A stretch of DNA of 64,000 nucleotides from Hanleya hanleyi. Its lineage: Eukaryota > Mollusca > Polyplacophora > Lepidopleurida > Hanleyidae. The translations under genes and the position numbers were made by a program. Below, piece after piece: positions 23,760 through 36,029 of this stretch. The stretch's first letter is position 1; each line of letters begins with the position of its first letter. The notes under the pieces were generated by a model. The model saw nothing but the letters and a program-made list of their open reading frames with translations, had not been told where the DNA came from and ran no database searches. The stretch covers positions 62,001 through 126,000 of the forward strand of contig JAVTVY010033665.1 in assembly GCA_036873755.1 (NCBI GenBank), in the 5' to 3' direction.

Positions 23760-25160
23760 CAGTTTGTCAGTCATATTACGACGATGACTACATGTGCTAG
23801 GACACGGGAGTGCGCAAAGTTCCTATTATCCCGTACACTGATCAGCCCCGGACAACACCCGGCCACCCAAGTTTCAACCGATATTATTGAGTCTGTTGGG
23901 ATAGCCCTGGGATCGTTAGGGTTTCCATACGATGAACATGGACCTATCCAGGTATAAGCTTTGAGCAAAGCTGTTATGGAACATTGCTGGTAGTTATCCC
24001 ATGTGCTAAAGTACGTCTCGAGCATAGCAGGGCGATTTAGGGTCCAACGCAGCCTCCTGGGTCAATATTTGTGCTGGAGTTAGAGGCCTGAAACTTTTCG
24101 CACGAAATAATGTTAGCACATTCTGATTGGTTGCTGTGATGAGGCCACAATAACTTTATCCAATGAAAATTGTATTTCCCTCAGCTGATTTTTGATTCAG
24201 ACTAAACTTTATCTGTTAACACAAATGAAGAGGACAGTAATCGGCATTGTAAGCAAAATAAATTCGTTTCGTGCCATCTGTGGGAAGAAAAATGCGAAAA
24301 GACAGACGAAAGTAAGAATTTTTAAATTCGCACATGGCTCTTGGTGAAAGAGATTATGCATTTGGCTATGAAATACACTTTACGGATTGGAGTTGGTCGA
24401 GAAGATTACAAAGGAATGAGAGATAATCCCACCCAGCCCCAGCCTTCACTCCAGGTCTGATGAGGTTCGTTGATATTTGACTAAACTCGGATCTAGCTCG
24501 ACCGAGGCTAGTCATTATGAACAATTCTTAAGTATATTCTATGATGTATTCAACATATTATAGAATTTTACAAAGATTTTTTGTTTTGATAATGAGTGTA
24601 TCTTCGGTGTAAACTATTGTTTTGGACAGTGTGAAGAAAGGCTTTTGTATTTTTGTACTTTTGACAGTGATTTTATCATGGTTACCTCAACATGATTAAC
24701 ACTACATCAAATAAATACGGTACCCTGTACACCATAAACATTTCTCGCCCATCATCACTCACTCCAATTTGTCCTTCTTGCGCCACAGATACACCCTGCG
24801 CCGCCATACACACAATTTGAACAATAGTTTACAACGAAGACACGCAAGTTGCGTTTATCAAGTTGCAAACGGCTGTTTTGTCTCATGTCTCGCCTCTGAA
24901 CTTTCTTGTTTCACGAAACTTCAACAATCACACCAAACTGTGAGTGACGTTAGATTTGAATAGAAATATTCCAGTGCGGGATTTTAATCGGTATGGAGAA
25001 ATTATACAATCGGCGATTTTCTCAGAAAAACACCTCTGTCAATATTTTCGAAAGCTAAATCATACGTGAAATTGATCGAATCATTTAAAGCTGACCTACT
25101 ACTATCGAGCCAAGCAAGCAGAGAGACAACATACCACGAACTTGGCATCTATTATAGCGT
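23760..25160. other. No gene recognised
   Basis: Possibly single-copy host sequence. The open frames of 84 (-) and 64 (+) residues show no motif. No repeat was matched. Confidence 0.4.
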
Positions 25161-25400
25161 CAGTTTGAATGCACAAGGTAAACCATAATCAAAGGCATTG
25201 CCGCTACCTACCTGCTTGTTTACAGGACTAGCTGAAATAGCACGCGGTTATTTGGGTGTTCGGAAATATGGAATATCATTGTTTGAGATTTTATCTGCCG
25301 CTGTGGTAAAGAGAAGTTCATTTCAAACTTGTCAAATACCTGCCAGACTGTTGACAGCTGTTTTTCCACACGTGCCTTCGTTTTTATATTCCTCTTTTTT
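25161..25400 (+). repeat. Family J fragment
   Basis: Matches 48050-48290: AATCAAAGGCATTG, CGCGGTTATTT, GGAATATCATTGTTTG-type and TGTCAAATACCTG blocks in the same order. Non-coding. Confidence 0.65.
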
Positions 25401-25464
25401 CAAGAGGCCTCAAACAAAGACTCGTGCGAAGATGATGAACTTGAAGCAAAAAGTGAAGGTAACC

Positions 25465-25718
25465 CCCATCAGTGAAACATATCCTTATCGACTGTATAGA
25501 TTGTAAGAGATTCTTTTTATCGAGCGACTACTTTGGAAGGACTATGTCTTAGATTATTTGAGAGAAATCGGTTTGTTGCATAAGTTTTAATGTGTGTATG
25601 TTTTAATGTGTTGGATTACTCAATTATTAACTTGAATACTTAGAATTTTGTTTGATCGGCGCTATGTAGCTGAAATATTGCTGAACGCGACGTTAAACCT
25701 TAATTCTCTCTCTCGCGT
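25465..25718 (+). mobile_element. Non-LTR retrotransposon tail (I/Nimb-like)
   Basis: 5'-truncated copy of the element at 18150. It starts within the KHILIDC coding block and has a small deletion in the DLFSRVRED region, then the shared 3' UTR and (CT)n. Confidence 0.75.
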
Positions 25719-25914
25719 TGTTCTGGTATGTTACCAAATAGAAATAACGACGTGAATGTGGAGACACATGACTTACCTCAGAGTTGCCACACCATTTCTA
25801 AATGATAAAAAATATATCTATTCAGCTTTGGGAGCTGTGTCATTACGATCATCAGAGGGGTACTGTATGTTCGCTTTCAAGACTACCGGTCTGCTACCTC
25901 CTATTTTTGTGGGA

Positions 25915-26010
25915 GGCCCGTTGGCCGAGTGGTTTAGATCGCCGACATACAGTGCTGGCGATTAGGTGCCTGACTCTGGGGTCGCTGGTTCGAATCCTGC
26001 ACGGGACTCG
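25915..26010 (+). mobile_element. tRNA-like sequence, probably a SINE head or tRNA pseudogene
   Basis: A perfect A box TGGCCGAGTGG (25922-25932) and B box GGTTCGAATCC (25987-25997) are spaced for a class II (Ser/Leu-like) tRNA. CCCGT at 25917-25921 pairs with ACGGG at 26001-26005 as part of an acceptor stem. The T-arm is nearly intact. The acceptor stem is short, and the anticodon arm only pairs with an oversized loop, so a functional tRNA is unlikely. Confidence 0.6.
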
Positions 26011-26129
26011 ACCAAATTTTCAGCACTAGAATTTGTGCTATTCTAAGATAGTGTTATCCCAAAATAACGAAAATACTGTTATACGATCACTTTCTAAATG
26101 ATAAAAAATATATTCTAAAGAACTTACGA

Positions 26130-26660
26130 AGAATCTAACGCTTCGTGATATGTGTTGTATCTTAGGTACGCTTTTATTGTACCTGTTCATGTGACAACTT
26201 GGATGATATGACCACACGGCCCCTAGCACCGGCATAAGCGGTATTAGATACAAATCTAAAGAGCTATGATAGAAATGCTCTGACAACTCGTATATTGGTA
26301 ATTGGTGAGCTGTTTCGCTGTGACAACTCATACACTGGGCGTTGGTGAGCTGTATCGCCGTTTGACACGAAAGACTAGTCTGTAAGGCCCGATGTCGACC
26401 CAGCATCAACTTCCCACAAATGCCAACATATATAAAAGACCAAAAGGTCTGTACAGGGGGCGGGCCTCGGGCAGAATCTCGCCATACACAGGTAAAAATT
26501 ACAACACATATAAGGGAAGTGAGAAGAGGTGCCAACATACTGACAGTCACATGACTTCACAATATAGCCTTCCGGTTAATCTATTGTAAAGCACATACCA
26601 AGAATCTAACGATTCGTGATATGTGTTGTATCTCAGGTACGCTTTTATTGTACCTGCTCA
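26130..26660 (-). mobile_element. Family C element, long copy
   Basis: Contains every family C block in reverse, including the GGGGGCGGGCCTCGG stretch, flanked on both sides by GATATGTGTTGTATCT.AGGT. A minus open frame of 170 residues spans it but is not conserved in sister copies, so I read it as chance. Confidence 0.7.
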
Positions 26661-26779
26661 GTCCATTTCATTGAATGTGTATTTAATTTTTCTGATGTAG
26701 CTACTTTTAGGTGTAAATAATATTCAACAGATCAAGTAGCGTTCTATCCTCCCTTCGGTCCAGTCTATCATAATATGGT

Positions 26780-27010
26780 AATCTTCTGAATCTCGTTCGG
26801 GAGCAATTCAAGTGTTTAATTGGTGGGTGCTAGAGGCCGCGTGGATACTCTATAATCTGCACATGAACAACTGCAATAAAAGCGAGGTTGAGATACTGAG
26901 GCTACTTCCGAGGATCCACCGTATTCTGGGATCTGAATGCGAGGTGCCGAGGGAAGCTTACCTGCGGAGTCATATGGTTACTGTTTGGTCGCTAAAATCG
27001 TCAATTTTTA
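26780..27010 (+). repeat. Family C-related fragment (diverged subfamily)
   Basis: Shares GGTGCTAGAGGCCGCGTGGA, ACATGAACAACTGCAATAAA and GAGGTGCCGAG with 30500-30625, 36030-36250 and, reversed, 31240-31470. These differ from the main C copies by a consistent set of substitutions. Confidence 0.55.
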
Positions 27011-27027
27011 CCACCTCTTGCATGTCG

Positions 27028-27195
27028 CTCCAATGAGTAGGTGAGTGAGTAGGATTTAACGTCGTTTTCAACAATTGGGGGGGGGGGGGTTGGCTTAATG
27101 TCACACTCAAGGTTGTTTTACTCATATGGCGACAGTCGGTTTGGTTGGTGGAGGAAGCCTCTGGGCCCAACGTTGCTTAACTTCGGTGATCTGAC
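27028..27195 (-). mobile_element. SINE fragments
   Basis: GTGAGTGAGTAGGATTTAAC (27040 region) is followed by a G run and a piece matching 53485-53560 (TGGCTTAATGTCACACTCAA, TTTGGTTGGTGGAGGAA). The tRNA-like head is missing. Confidence 0.5.
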
Positions 27196-27479
27196 GAGAA
27201 CAGGTGTGTCCAGCATGATATGCCCAACGGCTTCATGGTGGGATATTAGAAGTGGTCGGTTAGGCATTCTCGAAGATGATGTTAGATATCGTTTTCGTCT
27301 TTCGATAGCATAGTTTACAGACCGAACAAAGAACAAAAATGACAGAAAAACCTGGTCGACATATACTGGGGATATGCAATTTGTAGTGTTACATTTGACA
27401 ATATTGTATAAGGAGATGTGCAAAGGGTAAACCCCACGCTCATCGGGACCTCATTGAACACCTTAGCTCATTGATGATA

Positions 27480-28345
27480 TCAATCCTCCATAAAACTGGT
27501 CACCAGAATTTTAATGTCAGAAGCCATATCATTCAAGGATATCATTCTTGTAATATGTTTTTGTTAATAGAATTGCTTGAATTTCTGATACAATATCTAT
27601 GTGAAATTCGGCAATACCATATACCAAAAGCGAATAGTTATAACAATCGGTACAATTTGCTCACCACTTTTGGCAGACCTATACCTGTTCTCGTATAGAT
27701 ACGCCTAAATGCAGAAATTGTCAAAAGCCCATTCCTTCTCATTCAAACGCTATATGGACGATATCCAAGCACTGGACAATCCTTATATTAGCGACGCTGT
27801 AAGGATATTTACCCCTTCACTGGATTTGAAGGAGAGAGACAGAGAATTAAGGTTTAACTTCGCGTTCAGCAATATTTCAGATATATTAGCGACGATCAAA
27901 CAAAGTTCTAAGTATTCAAGTTATTAACTTAATAATCCAACACATTAAAACATACACACATTAAAACGTATGCAACAAACCGATTTCTCTCCAATAACCT
28001 AAGATACAGTCTTCTTTCACCCGAATAAAAAGATGGATTCCACTGAGAGCCCAAACGGATCATCGTATTTGGACCTATACCTAGTATCTCTCTTGTGAAC
28101 CGTTACAATTTTGACATAGTTAACTACCCAGTTCTGGATAGCACTATTCCAGAAGGATATACATACATATTTCGCCTGGTGGCATTTATTAGATCATGTG
28201 CAGATTTACCGAAGAAATTTGTCAAACAGGGCTATATCACCAAGCGCTTCCATTCAAATTTTCTCAAATTATTGTGATAAATATCGTGCACGGACGGCAA
28301 AATATGATCGAAGCGTGCCAGATCTCTGGCGCTACGTTTCGTAAA
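27480..28345 (+). pseudogene. YMDD reverse transcriptase retroelement, decayed and interrupted
   Basis: The plus-strand frame at 27709-27830 reads HSFSFKRYMDDIQALDNPYI, with YMDD at 27751-27762. This is the reverse transcriptase catalytic box, and a degenerate ADLYLFSYRY-like block lies upstream. It resumes at about 28040 with PVLDSTIP, a YIFRLVAFIRSCADL block and KQGYITKRFHSNFLK. The two parts are separated by a reversed LINE tail at 27828-28035. I recognise the family from many invertebrate genomes but cannot place it firmly (Penelope-like or unclassified). It is not functional here. Confidence 0.65.
27828..28035 (-). mobile_element. Non-LTR retrotransposon tail inserted in the YMDD element
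   Basis: Starts with a GAGAGAGA remnant, then the reverse of the shared 3' UTR and the YLREI..DLF coding end. It interrupts the reverse transcriptase frame, so it is younger than the host element. Confidence 0.75.
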
Positions 28346-28384
28346 CCTGAGTCTAATTCCGCTTAACCCGGGGCTAGGGACAAT

Positions 28385-28602
28385 TTGAATATCATGTGCT
28401 AGGGGCCGTGTGGTCATATCATCCAAGTTGCCACATGAACAGGTACAATAAAAGCGTACCTGAGATACAACACATATCACGAATCGTTAGATTCTTGGTA
28501 TGTGCTTTAGAATAAGTTAACCAGAAGACTAGTCTGTGAAGTCATGTGACGCAGTCAGTATGTCGGCACCTCTTCCCACTTCCCTTATATGTGTTGTAAT
28601 TT
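28385..28602 (+). mobile_element. Family C element, partial
   Basis: Runs from TGCTAGGGGCCGTGTGGTCA to CCCTTATATGTGTTGTAAT, the right-hand half of the unit. Confidence 0.7.
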
Positions 28603-28779
28603 CACATATCCATGATGTTCAAATGAACAATGATAATCGACGCGTGACTGAAATTCATAATCTGGATACAACTTGGCATTCGTCATTTGGATAAAGAATA
28701 ATGATCAGTGATTAGGGTTTTAAATATAGAGGATCATAATGTCTTGCTGACATCATTGCGCACTGTTGACCGCTTCTTT

Positions 28780-28925
28780 CTTGTAGGAAATATTTTTATT
28801 TCCTACAAATTTGGAATTGGTGCGAACTGCCATACGAAATTATTATTGACGCGAAAATTCTTCCATGGACGCGGCTAAGTACTGAATACCGGATCTGACG
28901 CTTGCAATTATTGTAATCACTGATT
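28780..28925 (+). repeat. Family F fragment, reversed
   Basis: Matches 5760-5930: GTTGACCGCTTCT, TGGAATTGGTG, GACGCGGCTAAGTACTGAAT-type blocks. Confidence 0.55.
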
Positions 28926-28929
28926 ATGT

Positions 28930-29505
28930 CCCTTGTCTCCCCGAGACATCGGGCGAGACAGAGACATAGTATGCAAAAAGAACTAGATGGCAAAGAAGAG
29001 GATATAAGATCATAGGGGGATATTCCAACAGGATTGACCCCAAAGACACCAGTGAATACAACCAAAGAGACGAGTGAATCACATACAGTACACATAAAGT
29101 ATAAACCAATGGTTGTATTTATTCACCGCACTCTCTGATAATTACTTTTTATTCCTCAACATCTCACAAACATAAATCGACGTCTTTTGTAAATGTATAT
29201 GCCTTATGTATTATGCTGGGATACCACAAGCCCCCTGGGGTTTTCTCCCGCCGATCACCATATCCTTCTTCTTTATCGACATCTGTGTATATTATCATTA
29301 CATCATGTGTTTATTTGTTTTCAGATTCTCGGTTGGTGAATAAAACAATTCAATTCAATTCAATCCCGAGTTCTAAGGAGTCCATGTTGCTAAACTACGC
29401 TTTGCTTGTCAGCGGCTATGGATTAAGAAAATGACTTTCTTTAGCGAGAATGCAAAATATTCACTTCAACGTTTGCCTCTCTTCACATTCCAACACTCGA
29501 GTTTC
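28930..29505. other. No gene recognised
   Basis: Minus frames of 99 and 61 residues at 28796-29109 overlap each other and a repeat end, and carry no motif. Confidence 0.4.
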
Positions 29506-29509
29506 GAGT

Positions 29510-29960
29510 TAAAGAGTCACATCATGCACTATTTAATTGACACAGCTTCCTGGAAAATGCATCAAATAGTTCAGTAGTGCTTATCCCGTGAAAGCTGTAA
29601 CAACAGAACTATACACCAAAATCAATCTCGGGACAAGAAATTGATACATTGCATTACGAGATCAACGATTTTATAGTTGGTTCATATAATGGTCTTTTAA
29701 CAATGATTTTCCTGTGTGTCCAAGATTTATGGAGGTGCTATGCATTCTACCCTATCTCAGTGAAGGTTAATGGCATAGCGGACCTTTTGATCAGAGCAGG
29801 TATCGCTTGGATCAAACATACCACTATCCATTTCAAACGCATTAGCTGTATTATAGCATAACCTAATGACGCATGTCTGATAAAAATGGACATAATAAAA
29901 TATCTGGAACGAAACCTGTGAGATATCACCCATACTCTCGTCTCTGTTTCACGAAATGAA
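29510..29960 (+). repeat. Family K fragment
   Basis: Shares CTTCCTGGAAAATGCATCAA, GATCAGAGCAGGTATCGC.TGG and CTAATGACGCATGTCTGATA with 39655-40330 and 49060-49770. Non-coding. Confidence 0.6.
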
Positions 29961-30695
29961 TACGAGTCAATTTTAGCATGTTTTTCGTTAGATTATTGGT
30001 CAGGGCTTCTAGATAATGTCCCATCACGACGGATAATTTCTCTTCTCGTCAAAAACAGACTGTCAGCAAGAGGATTCAATAATTGAAATTGGAATGGGAT
30101 TGAATAATTGTAATGGCATTTATGTTAAAGGGCTTACTTGATTACAAAGGCACAAGAGATGTATTCCAACTTGCGTAGTGAAGTTCTGGAAAAACATGAA
30201 CATTATGCAAGCTTCCCCCGTAACACCTCTCCCTGTGAAATCACACGCTTACTTTTTCTGAGAGACGTCAGTTTTCCCCACCCCTTGCATATCTCACTAA
30301 TTTATTATCTGTGTACGGTAGGACTCTGCTGGTGAAAGTTTAATCCCCTTGTCATATGTACATGTCGTTTGATAAATATGTGTAGGTTTATTTAGCGCGC
30401 GAAGTCGGGCATTACAGGTTAGTTTTTCTCGTTATTCTTGCATTTTCCATGTTTGTCCCATGTTGACTCCATCAGATGCCCTCGATACTCGTTCATTAAC
30501 ACCAGGTGAGATACATGAACAGCTGCAATAAAAGGGCGGCTGAGAAACCAGAGCTACGTCTTAGAATCCTCCGTATTCTAGTCTGAATGTGAGGTGCCGA
30601 GAAAGGCTTTCCTTTGATGTCACATGCTTGTTTTTTACTCGACAGACGTCGTTAATTTTTCTCCACATCTTGAATACATGTATCGCACCAATCTA
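29961..30695. other. No gene; family C-related scrap at 30500-30625
   Basis: The C-related piece has ACATGAACAGCTGCAATAAA and GAGGTGCCGAG. The rest is not recognised. Confidence 0.45.
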
Positions 30696-30697
30696 TA

Positions 30698-30772
30698 CGC
30701 CTCCAGGGATCTCCCCGCCTCCAGGGATCTCCCCGCCTCCAGGGATCTCCCCGCCTCCAGGGATCTCCCCGA
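30698..30772 (+). repeat. 18-bp tandem repeat, four units
   Basis: CGCCTCCAGGGATCTCCC is repeated four times without change. The unit is a multiple of three, so all six frames stay open, which explains the overlapping Pro/Ser or Gly/Arg-rich frames here. Confidence 0.9.
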
Positions 30773-30774
30773 CC

Positions 30775-32335
30775 ATGTTTCTGTAAATGAAAATAGTTTT
30801 CTGAATGTCGTGATTGAACTCAAAACAGCAATTAATTAGATGATGATGGAGACTTCATAGCTCATTTATTTAAATTGAGAAATATTTTAGAACATTATAG
30901 AATATATTTAAATATTTACTATGAATACTGACATTGGGTTTGTCAGGATATCTGAGTAGCAGTGAACTTCTCCCATTGAAACCATGCAATATCTTCCTGC
31001 AATATTTGATGTTACCTCAGGCGGCATTTGTCAACATACAGTGTCAAGGCATCGTGGACACATTTACAGTTATTGCTGAACGTGAAGTTCTCTAGCGATT
31101 GTAGAACGGTTAGGAAACATTGAAACCCATAATCATTTTATTATTTCAGGGTTTACTTAGAGGGTTACGCACGAATAAGTTTCCAACCCATCTTTTGATT
31201 GGCCTATGCTATTCTTTGCCATTTCTACCAGAGGAGAGAAATGTAAGAGATAGGAAAAGTTGACATCTGGCGACTAAGGATACACAGAATTCTCGGACGT
31301 AGTATGAGTATCTCAGCCGCGATTTTATTGTAGCTGTTCATGTGATGACGATGAAGTAACCACACGGCCCCAGTAGCGGTTTCGGCGGAATTAGATGCGC
31401 CAGCGCGGGAGCTGTGATGACAGATCACCTCAAATAACAACTCGTCTGATGTTAATGGCTCAGCATGAAGGGCGTCAAACCATAACATTGTATAATAGAA
31501 TATTTGTAATTAAATCCGAGGATATCAGTTTCTCTCAGCAAATAGACTGTAGGTCTACAAGGAAATTTGCTTCCTGTCTGTTCTCAGCCGAAATGAGATC
31601 ATAGCCGAAGCCTAACACCTCCTGAAAATTACTCCCGGCTCATCACTCATGACATACAACCGTGTATACACCTTTGTGCTCTTTTATAAACCGTCCCTTT
31701 TTCATGAAATAATTAAACCATTTCGAATTGGAAATCACTGCAAACCTGTATAAAATCCACCGTTTTAACACGATGAAAAAAAATCTAGACGATTAAAATT
31801 CTGTTTATGAAAGTACACACCATGGTCAGTAATATATCGCCAACGGAAGCTGCAACTAGAGCAAGGCTTGACATGCGAAATTGTCTTGTTCGAATATATG
31901 ACTGATAAAAATCACGAATGAATTGTATTACCTTTGTCTGTGTTAATTGTAGCAGTTGTAGGTGAATCCAGACATTATGAATTATTCTTCGTTCGCCTTT
32001 GGGGTGTATTATAATCACTAGGAAGCCGCATGTGTGTTCCGTAAAAAACGCAAACTGTGACGGACCAGGTCAGTCACGAAGAAAAACTTTTCCGGGCCGA
32101 GTTAATTGCATCAATTTTATACCATTCCTAGTATTTCTAACATAAACTGAGTTTTAACGGTGAAGGTAGAGAGAAATTTTGAGTATAGTTGACTAGAGAA
32201 ATATCGTTCGATTGTCAACATATTCCTCTTATTTTGCCTCCACAATCGACCGCATCGAATATTGCATTCAGTTGAAATATTGTATTGCGTTATGCTCCCA
32301 ACTTTTCTCTCTGGTATTAGTTTCACCGTAGATCT
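30775..32335. other. No gene; family C-related fragment (-) at 31240-31470
   Basis: The C-related piece has TTTATTGTAGCTGTTCATGT and CACACGGCCCCAGTAGCGG. Other open frames of 60-87 residues have no motif. Confidence 0.45.
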
Positions 32336-32339
32336 ATGC

Positions 32340-32800
32340 GGAATGTTTCCTGGCCAGTCAACAGTTTTCTATCAGGTTATGTCATGCTTTAGGTGTTAGA
32401 CTTCTTGGAATAAACGCTAACTCGACCGTCGAAAAGACTGTTTCCAATGTGTCGGCTCCTAGTTCAACACATCTAGCTTGAAGCGCGTTTGATCGTCGAC
32501 TCCTGAATTAAATTTAGATTTGGCGTTGTACGAAATGGAAATATGTCGCTGTCTGATCAGAGATAAGACGCATCGTGAAGAATATGTCTACTTGGGGTGC
32601 TCTGAAACGCAGCTTCGCAGAAATACCTCAAAGAGTTCGCCACCGCGTATCACTAAAAGGCTAGAACCGCCAAACGATACACTGAAATCAATAAGGCAGA
32701 CGGATACAATTGGATTACCCGACGACTGGTTTGTGTTGGTTCATAGAATGGCCCTTTCGTACCATTTTTTCCAGTTTATCCACGACTGATTAACGTGCTT
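32340..32800 (+). repeat. Family K fragment
   Basis: TCCAATGTGTCGGCTCCTAG, ATTAAATTTAGATTTGGC.TTG and ACACTGAAATCAATA blocks match 49195-49470 and 39740-40020. The 89-residue plus frame inside is not conserved. Confidence 0.65.
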
Positions 32801-32916
32801 TAAGCCTATATATTTCGTAGTTATGGAAATTCGAAAGTCAGCGACATTTCTGGTCAGGACAGGTATACAAGTTATATTCTTGAGGAACACCGGTTACCTT
32901 CGTAGCAAACACAATA

Positions 32917-33600
32917 ACTTTTTAACAAGAAAATATAGATTTTAGATAATAAATCCAGAAACTAAACCTACATTCTAGAATTTCTAGGAATACATGTAAA
33001 AAATATTTTCTTGCACTTTCAGAAAGACAAAGTGGTATAATAATTTACTATCCAAGAAAAGTGCCCAGAATTTGGATTATGACTTACGTATAGATATTCT
33101 ATAATTAATTTAGAATCACGTGTTTTAAATCCTTCAACATATTTTGGGACTGAAAATATTAATTCTTGTTTTGAGAAAGATAATCTCTCCGTGGGGTAAC
33201 AAATTTTTTAATCTACTATAATTAATTTAGAATCACGTGTTTTAAATTCTTCAACATATTTTAGGACTGAAAATATTAATTCTTGTTTGGAGAAAGATAA
33301 TCTTTACCTAATAAATGTTAAGGCTTGTTTAAGAAATGCAATTCTTATCCCATGGACAGAATATTTTCGTAAAGCAGGAAAAGTATATTTTATGTCCTAA
33401 ACTATTCAAGGTAATCAGAACTAGCGTTTCTACATTAAATATTGAATGTAAATATGGAAGCTATCGCCACAAGTAATTATGTTAGATAGTAAAAACTGAA
33501 AGTGCAAGAAAATATTTCCTATTTCCAGAAACACATACAAATACTAGAATATAAATCAAGTTTATAGATTTATTATCTAAAAGAGACATTTTTCTTGTTT
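32917..33600. mobile_element. MITE-like element with ~110-bp inverted ends and an internal duplication
   Basis: Left arm 32920-33055 and right arm 33475-33592 are inverted copies, sharing TTTTAGATAATAAATC and ATATTTTCTTGCACTTTCAG. Inside, a unit of about 119 bp (AATTAATTTAGAATCACGTG..) is repeated directly at about 33100 and 33219. No transposase frame. AT-rich. Confidence 0.7.
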
Positions 33601-34230
33601 GTTACCAAAAAAAAACACTTTTTTTTTACTATGTTGCGTTTCGACCTGTCGCACATCAGGAATTTCGGTCAGGGATTTTCATCTCAACATGGCAAAACCA
33701 TTGATCTCAGTCAGTGTATACTAAGTTATTTCGTTGAAAACCAGACACTAAGGAAAACACCGCCTAACATGACGCTGAATTTATTTTGCCAGAAATGCTT
33801 CATGTTCACTTGACCTCATTGAGGACGTTCACAAACCAAACGTCTAAAACTTTGATTGTATATGTAGATCGGTTGTTTTTGTGTCTACCCTCTGTCCTCT
33901 TTAGTTGACGATGGCTGAAGATCAGATGACTGGTTCATGTCCGATCATCGTTACTCTCATTATGGAGAATATGTAATCATCCGGTTTTAATCTATTCCAG
34001 ACCACTTCTATATGTACCAAGAAGCTGTATGCGTCTTTGCAGATGACATTTGAAATAGGATAGAGACGTCACGAGGTGACAGAAAGATTGGTGTAATTAC
34101 TATCTCCATGCTTCTGAACAAGGAATATTATTAGTTACATGGTTTGCCAATGACCCAATACAGAAATATATGGAGTCAGTAAAATTAATATTGGGCGAGG
34201 CGTCAGCCGCCAGGCGTTTATCCCATTGAA
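33601..34230. other. No gene recognised
   Basis: A plus frame of 72 residues at 33595-33813 begins in the MITE end and has no motif. Confidence 0.45.
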
Positions 34231-35175
34231 TTACAAGCGTCTGGTCCGTCATTCATAATTCAGCCGTCGTCCATTAGAGAATATCCGCGTCCATAATCCA
34301 AAGACCTATTCCATATTTCATATAACAGTATTGGCACCAAATTCAAAACGACAATCATAGTATACATAAACATAGGCTTGTTTCCTGCAAGAGAGAAGCG
34401 GTCAAGTTTTCAATGATGCCGGCAAGACATCATGATGTTCCAAAAATATCAAATCCGTATCGCTGATCAGCATTCTTAATCCATAATATTCGTTAAAAGT
34501 CGTCATCTAAAGAATGATGTATCTCAGTCACGCTTTGATTATGTCTGTTCATATGAGTACCATGAGGATCTTGAAGTATATGGGTTCATACGGCCCCTAG
34601 CCCCGGGTTAAGCGGAATTAGACACAAGTTAGGAAACGTAACACCATAGATCTTGAACGCTACGCTCGTATTTTGCTATCAGCATGCGATATGTATCGCC
34701 AAATTTGAGAAAGTTTGAGTGGAGGCGCTTGGTGGTGTAGCCCTGTTTTATAAGTTTCTGCAACAATGTTTTGTGACGTTGATTAAAATCGTCACATTCA
34801 ACACAGGATCTAGCAAATGCTACTAGGCGTGATATGTATACGCCATATGCAGGTCCCACTGGAATATTACTGTCCAGAAAGGGATAATTTACGACGTCGA
34901 AATTATAATCATCTCTTTTGTCATACACTCGACGAGAGAGAAGGCCCGCTTCATTTTTATAGAGATATAGGTCTAAATATGATGTGCCTGTAAGGTTATC
35001 TGTAGTTTCCTTCAAATCCAGTGAAGGTGGATATATATCCTTCACTGCGTCATTTATATAGGGATTATCCACAGCGAGAAGACCCTTTCTGAACACGCTA
35101 ATGTCCACAGGAAAAAATCTTAGAAAGGATTTCTCGTGAACAACTTTGGCCCTATGTTGCTGTTGCTCAGGAAGC
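34231..35175 (-). pseudogene. YMDD-type retroelement, C-terminal coding part and 3' region
   Basis: The minus frame 34629-35249 (206 codons) contains LLAVDNPYINDAVKDIYPPS, SYLDLYLYKNEAG, FLDSNIPVGPAYGVYISRLV and KLIKQGYTTKRLHSNFLKFG. These are the region just after the catalytic box and the conserved C-terminal domain of the family seen at 27480. The catalytic DD itself is replaced here (FRKG precedes LLAVDNP). The first ~35 codons of the frame come from an adjoining LINE tail, so the ORF is a chance fusion. Positions 34231-34560 are the 3' region (family F). Confidence 0.7.
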
Positions 35176-35560
35176 AAAAAGAGGGAGAGAGAGTTAAAGT
35201 TTAATGTCGCGTTGAGCAATATTTCAGCTATATAGCGACGATCAAACAAAATTCTGTGTATTCGAGTTAATAACTTGAGTAAACTGATGCATTAAAAACA
35301 TGTTAAATTCATCATAATTTATACAGCAACCCGATCTCTCTCAAATAATCTAAAAGACAATCTTCTTTTACTCGACTAAAAAGATCTTCCAAAGTACCTG
35401 CTCGATAAAAGTTATCTCTTACAATCTTAAAATCTGTACAGTTGATACGAATATGTTTCACCGTGAGATCTTCGTGGCATGGAATACACCTTGGGACTGA
35501 CTCTTTTTCAGCAAATGCTCGTGAGTTAATCGATTCTAAATCGTCTAATCATGGCTTGAT
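35176..35560 (-). mobile_element. Non-LTR retrotransposon tail (I/Nimb-like), reversed
   Basis: GAGAGAGAGTTAAAGTTTAA followed by the reversed 3' UTR and the coding end (LFSRVKED..YLREI, then HEDLTVKHI near 35460). Confidence 0.75.
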
Positions 35561-36029
35561 CGAAAAGTTGCATGTGAAATCACCCATATGAAGTCATTCA
35601 TAATCGCTGATTCTGATGATATACGAGCCGTTCACAAAATGAATGCTATGTAATCTAGAACTACAGCTACTGAAGCTCACCTTTATTGCAAATACTTGTT
35701 GTAAACTTCAAAATGAAGCCCGACGAGTGATCGACGCGAGTGCGTTGAGATAGGAGCTACTGTGAAGGGAGATAGCCTAGTTACTCCCCCCGAATTTCAA
35801 TCGACGGCAGTGGATGGAAAAATATCGGGCGACCATGTGACCGTGATCGCTTGTTTCCATTGGACGATTCTGTCTGAAGCGGGATAAAAATGAATATAAT
35901 ATTTAGGTAGGTTTATTGTGGGAAATGTAAGCCGTACGACGTCGGGCATCACAAGTTAGTTTTTCTGGGTATTCTTGCATTTACCAGGTTACCCCATGTT
36001 GAGGCGTTTACTCCATCAGACTCCATGGA

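Noticed and set aside
25915..26010. Functional tRNA gene
   Set aside because: The A and B boxes are good, but the acceptor stem pairs over only about five bases and the anticodon arm has an oversized loop.
26038..26550. 170-residue minus-strand ORF as a host gene
   Set aside because: It lies entirely in a family C mobile element and is not conserved in the other copies.
34629..35249. Intact 206-residue gene
   Set aside because: The frame fuses part of a reversed LINE tail to the end of a retroelement, lacks the catalytic residues and is duplicated in more decayed copies nearby.
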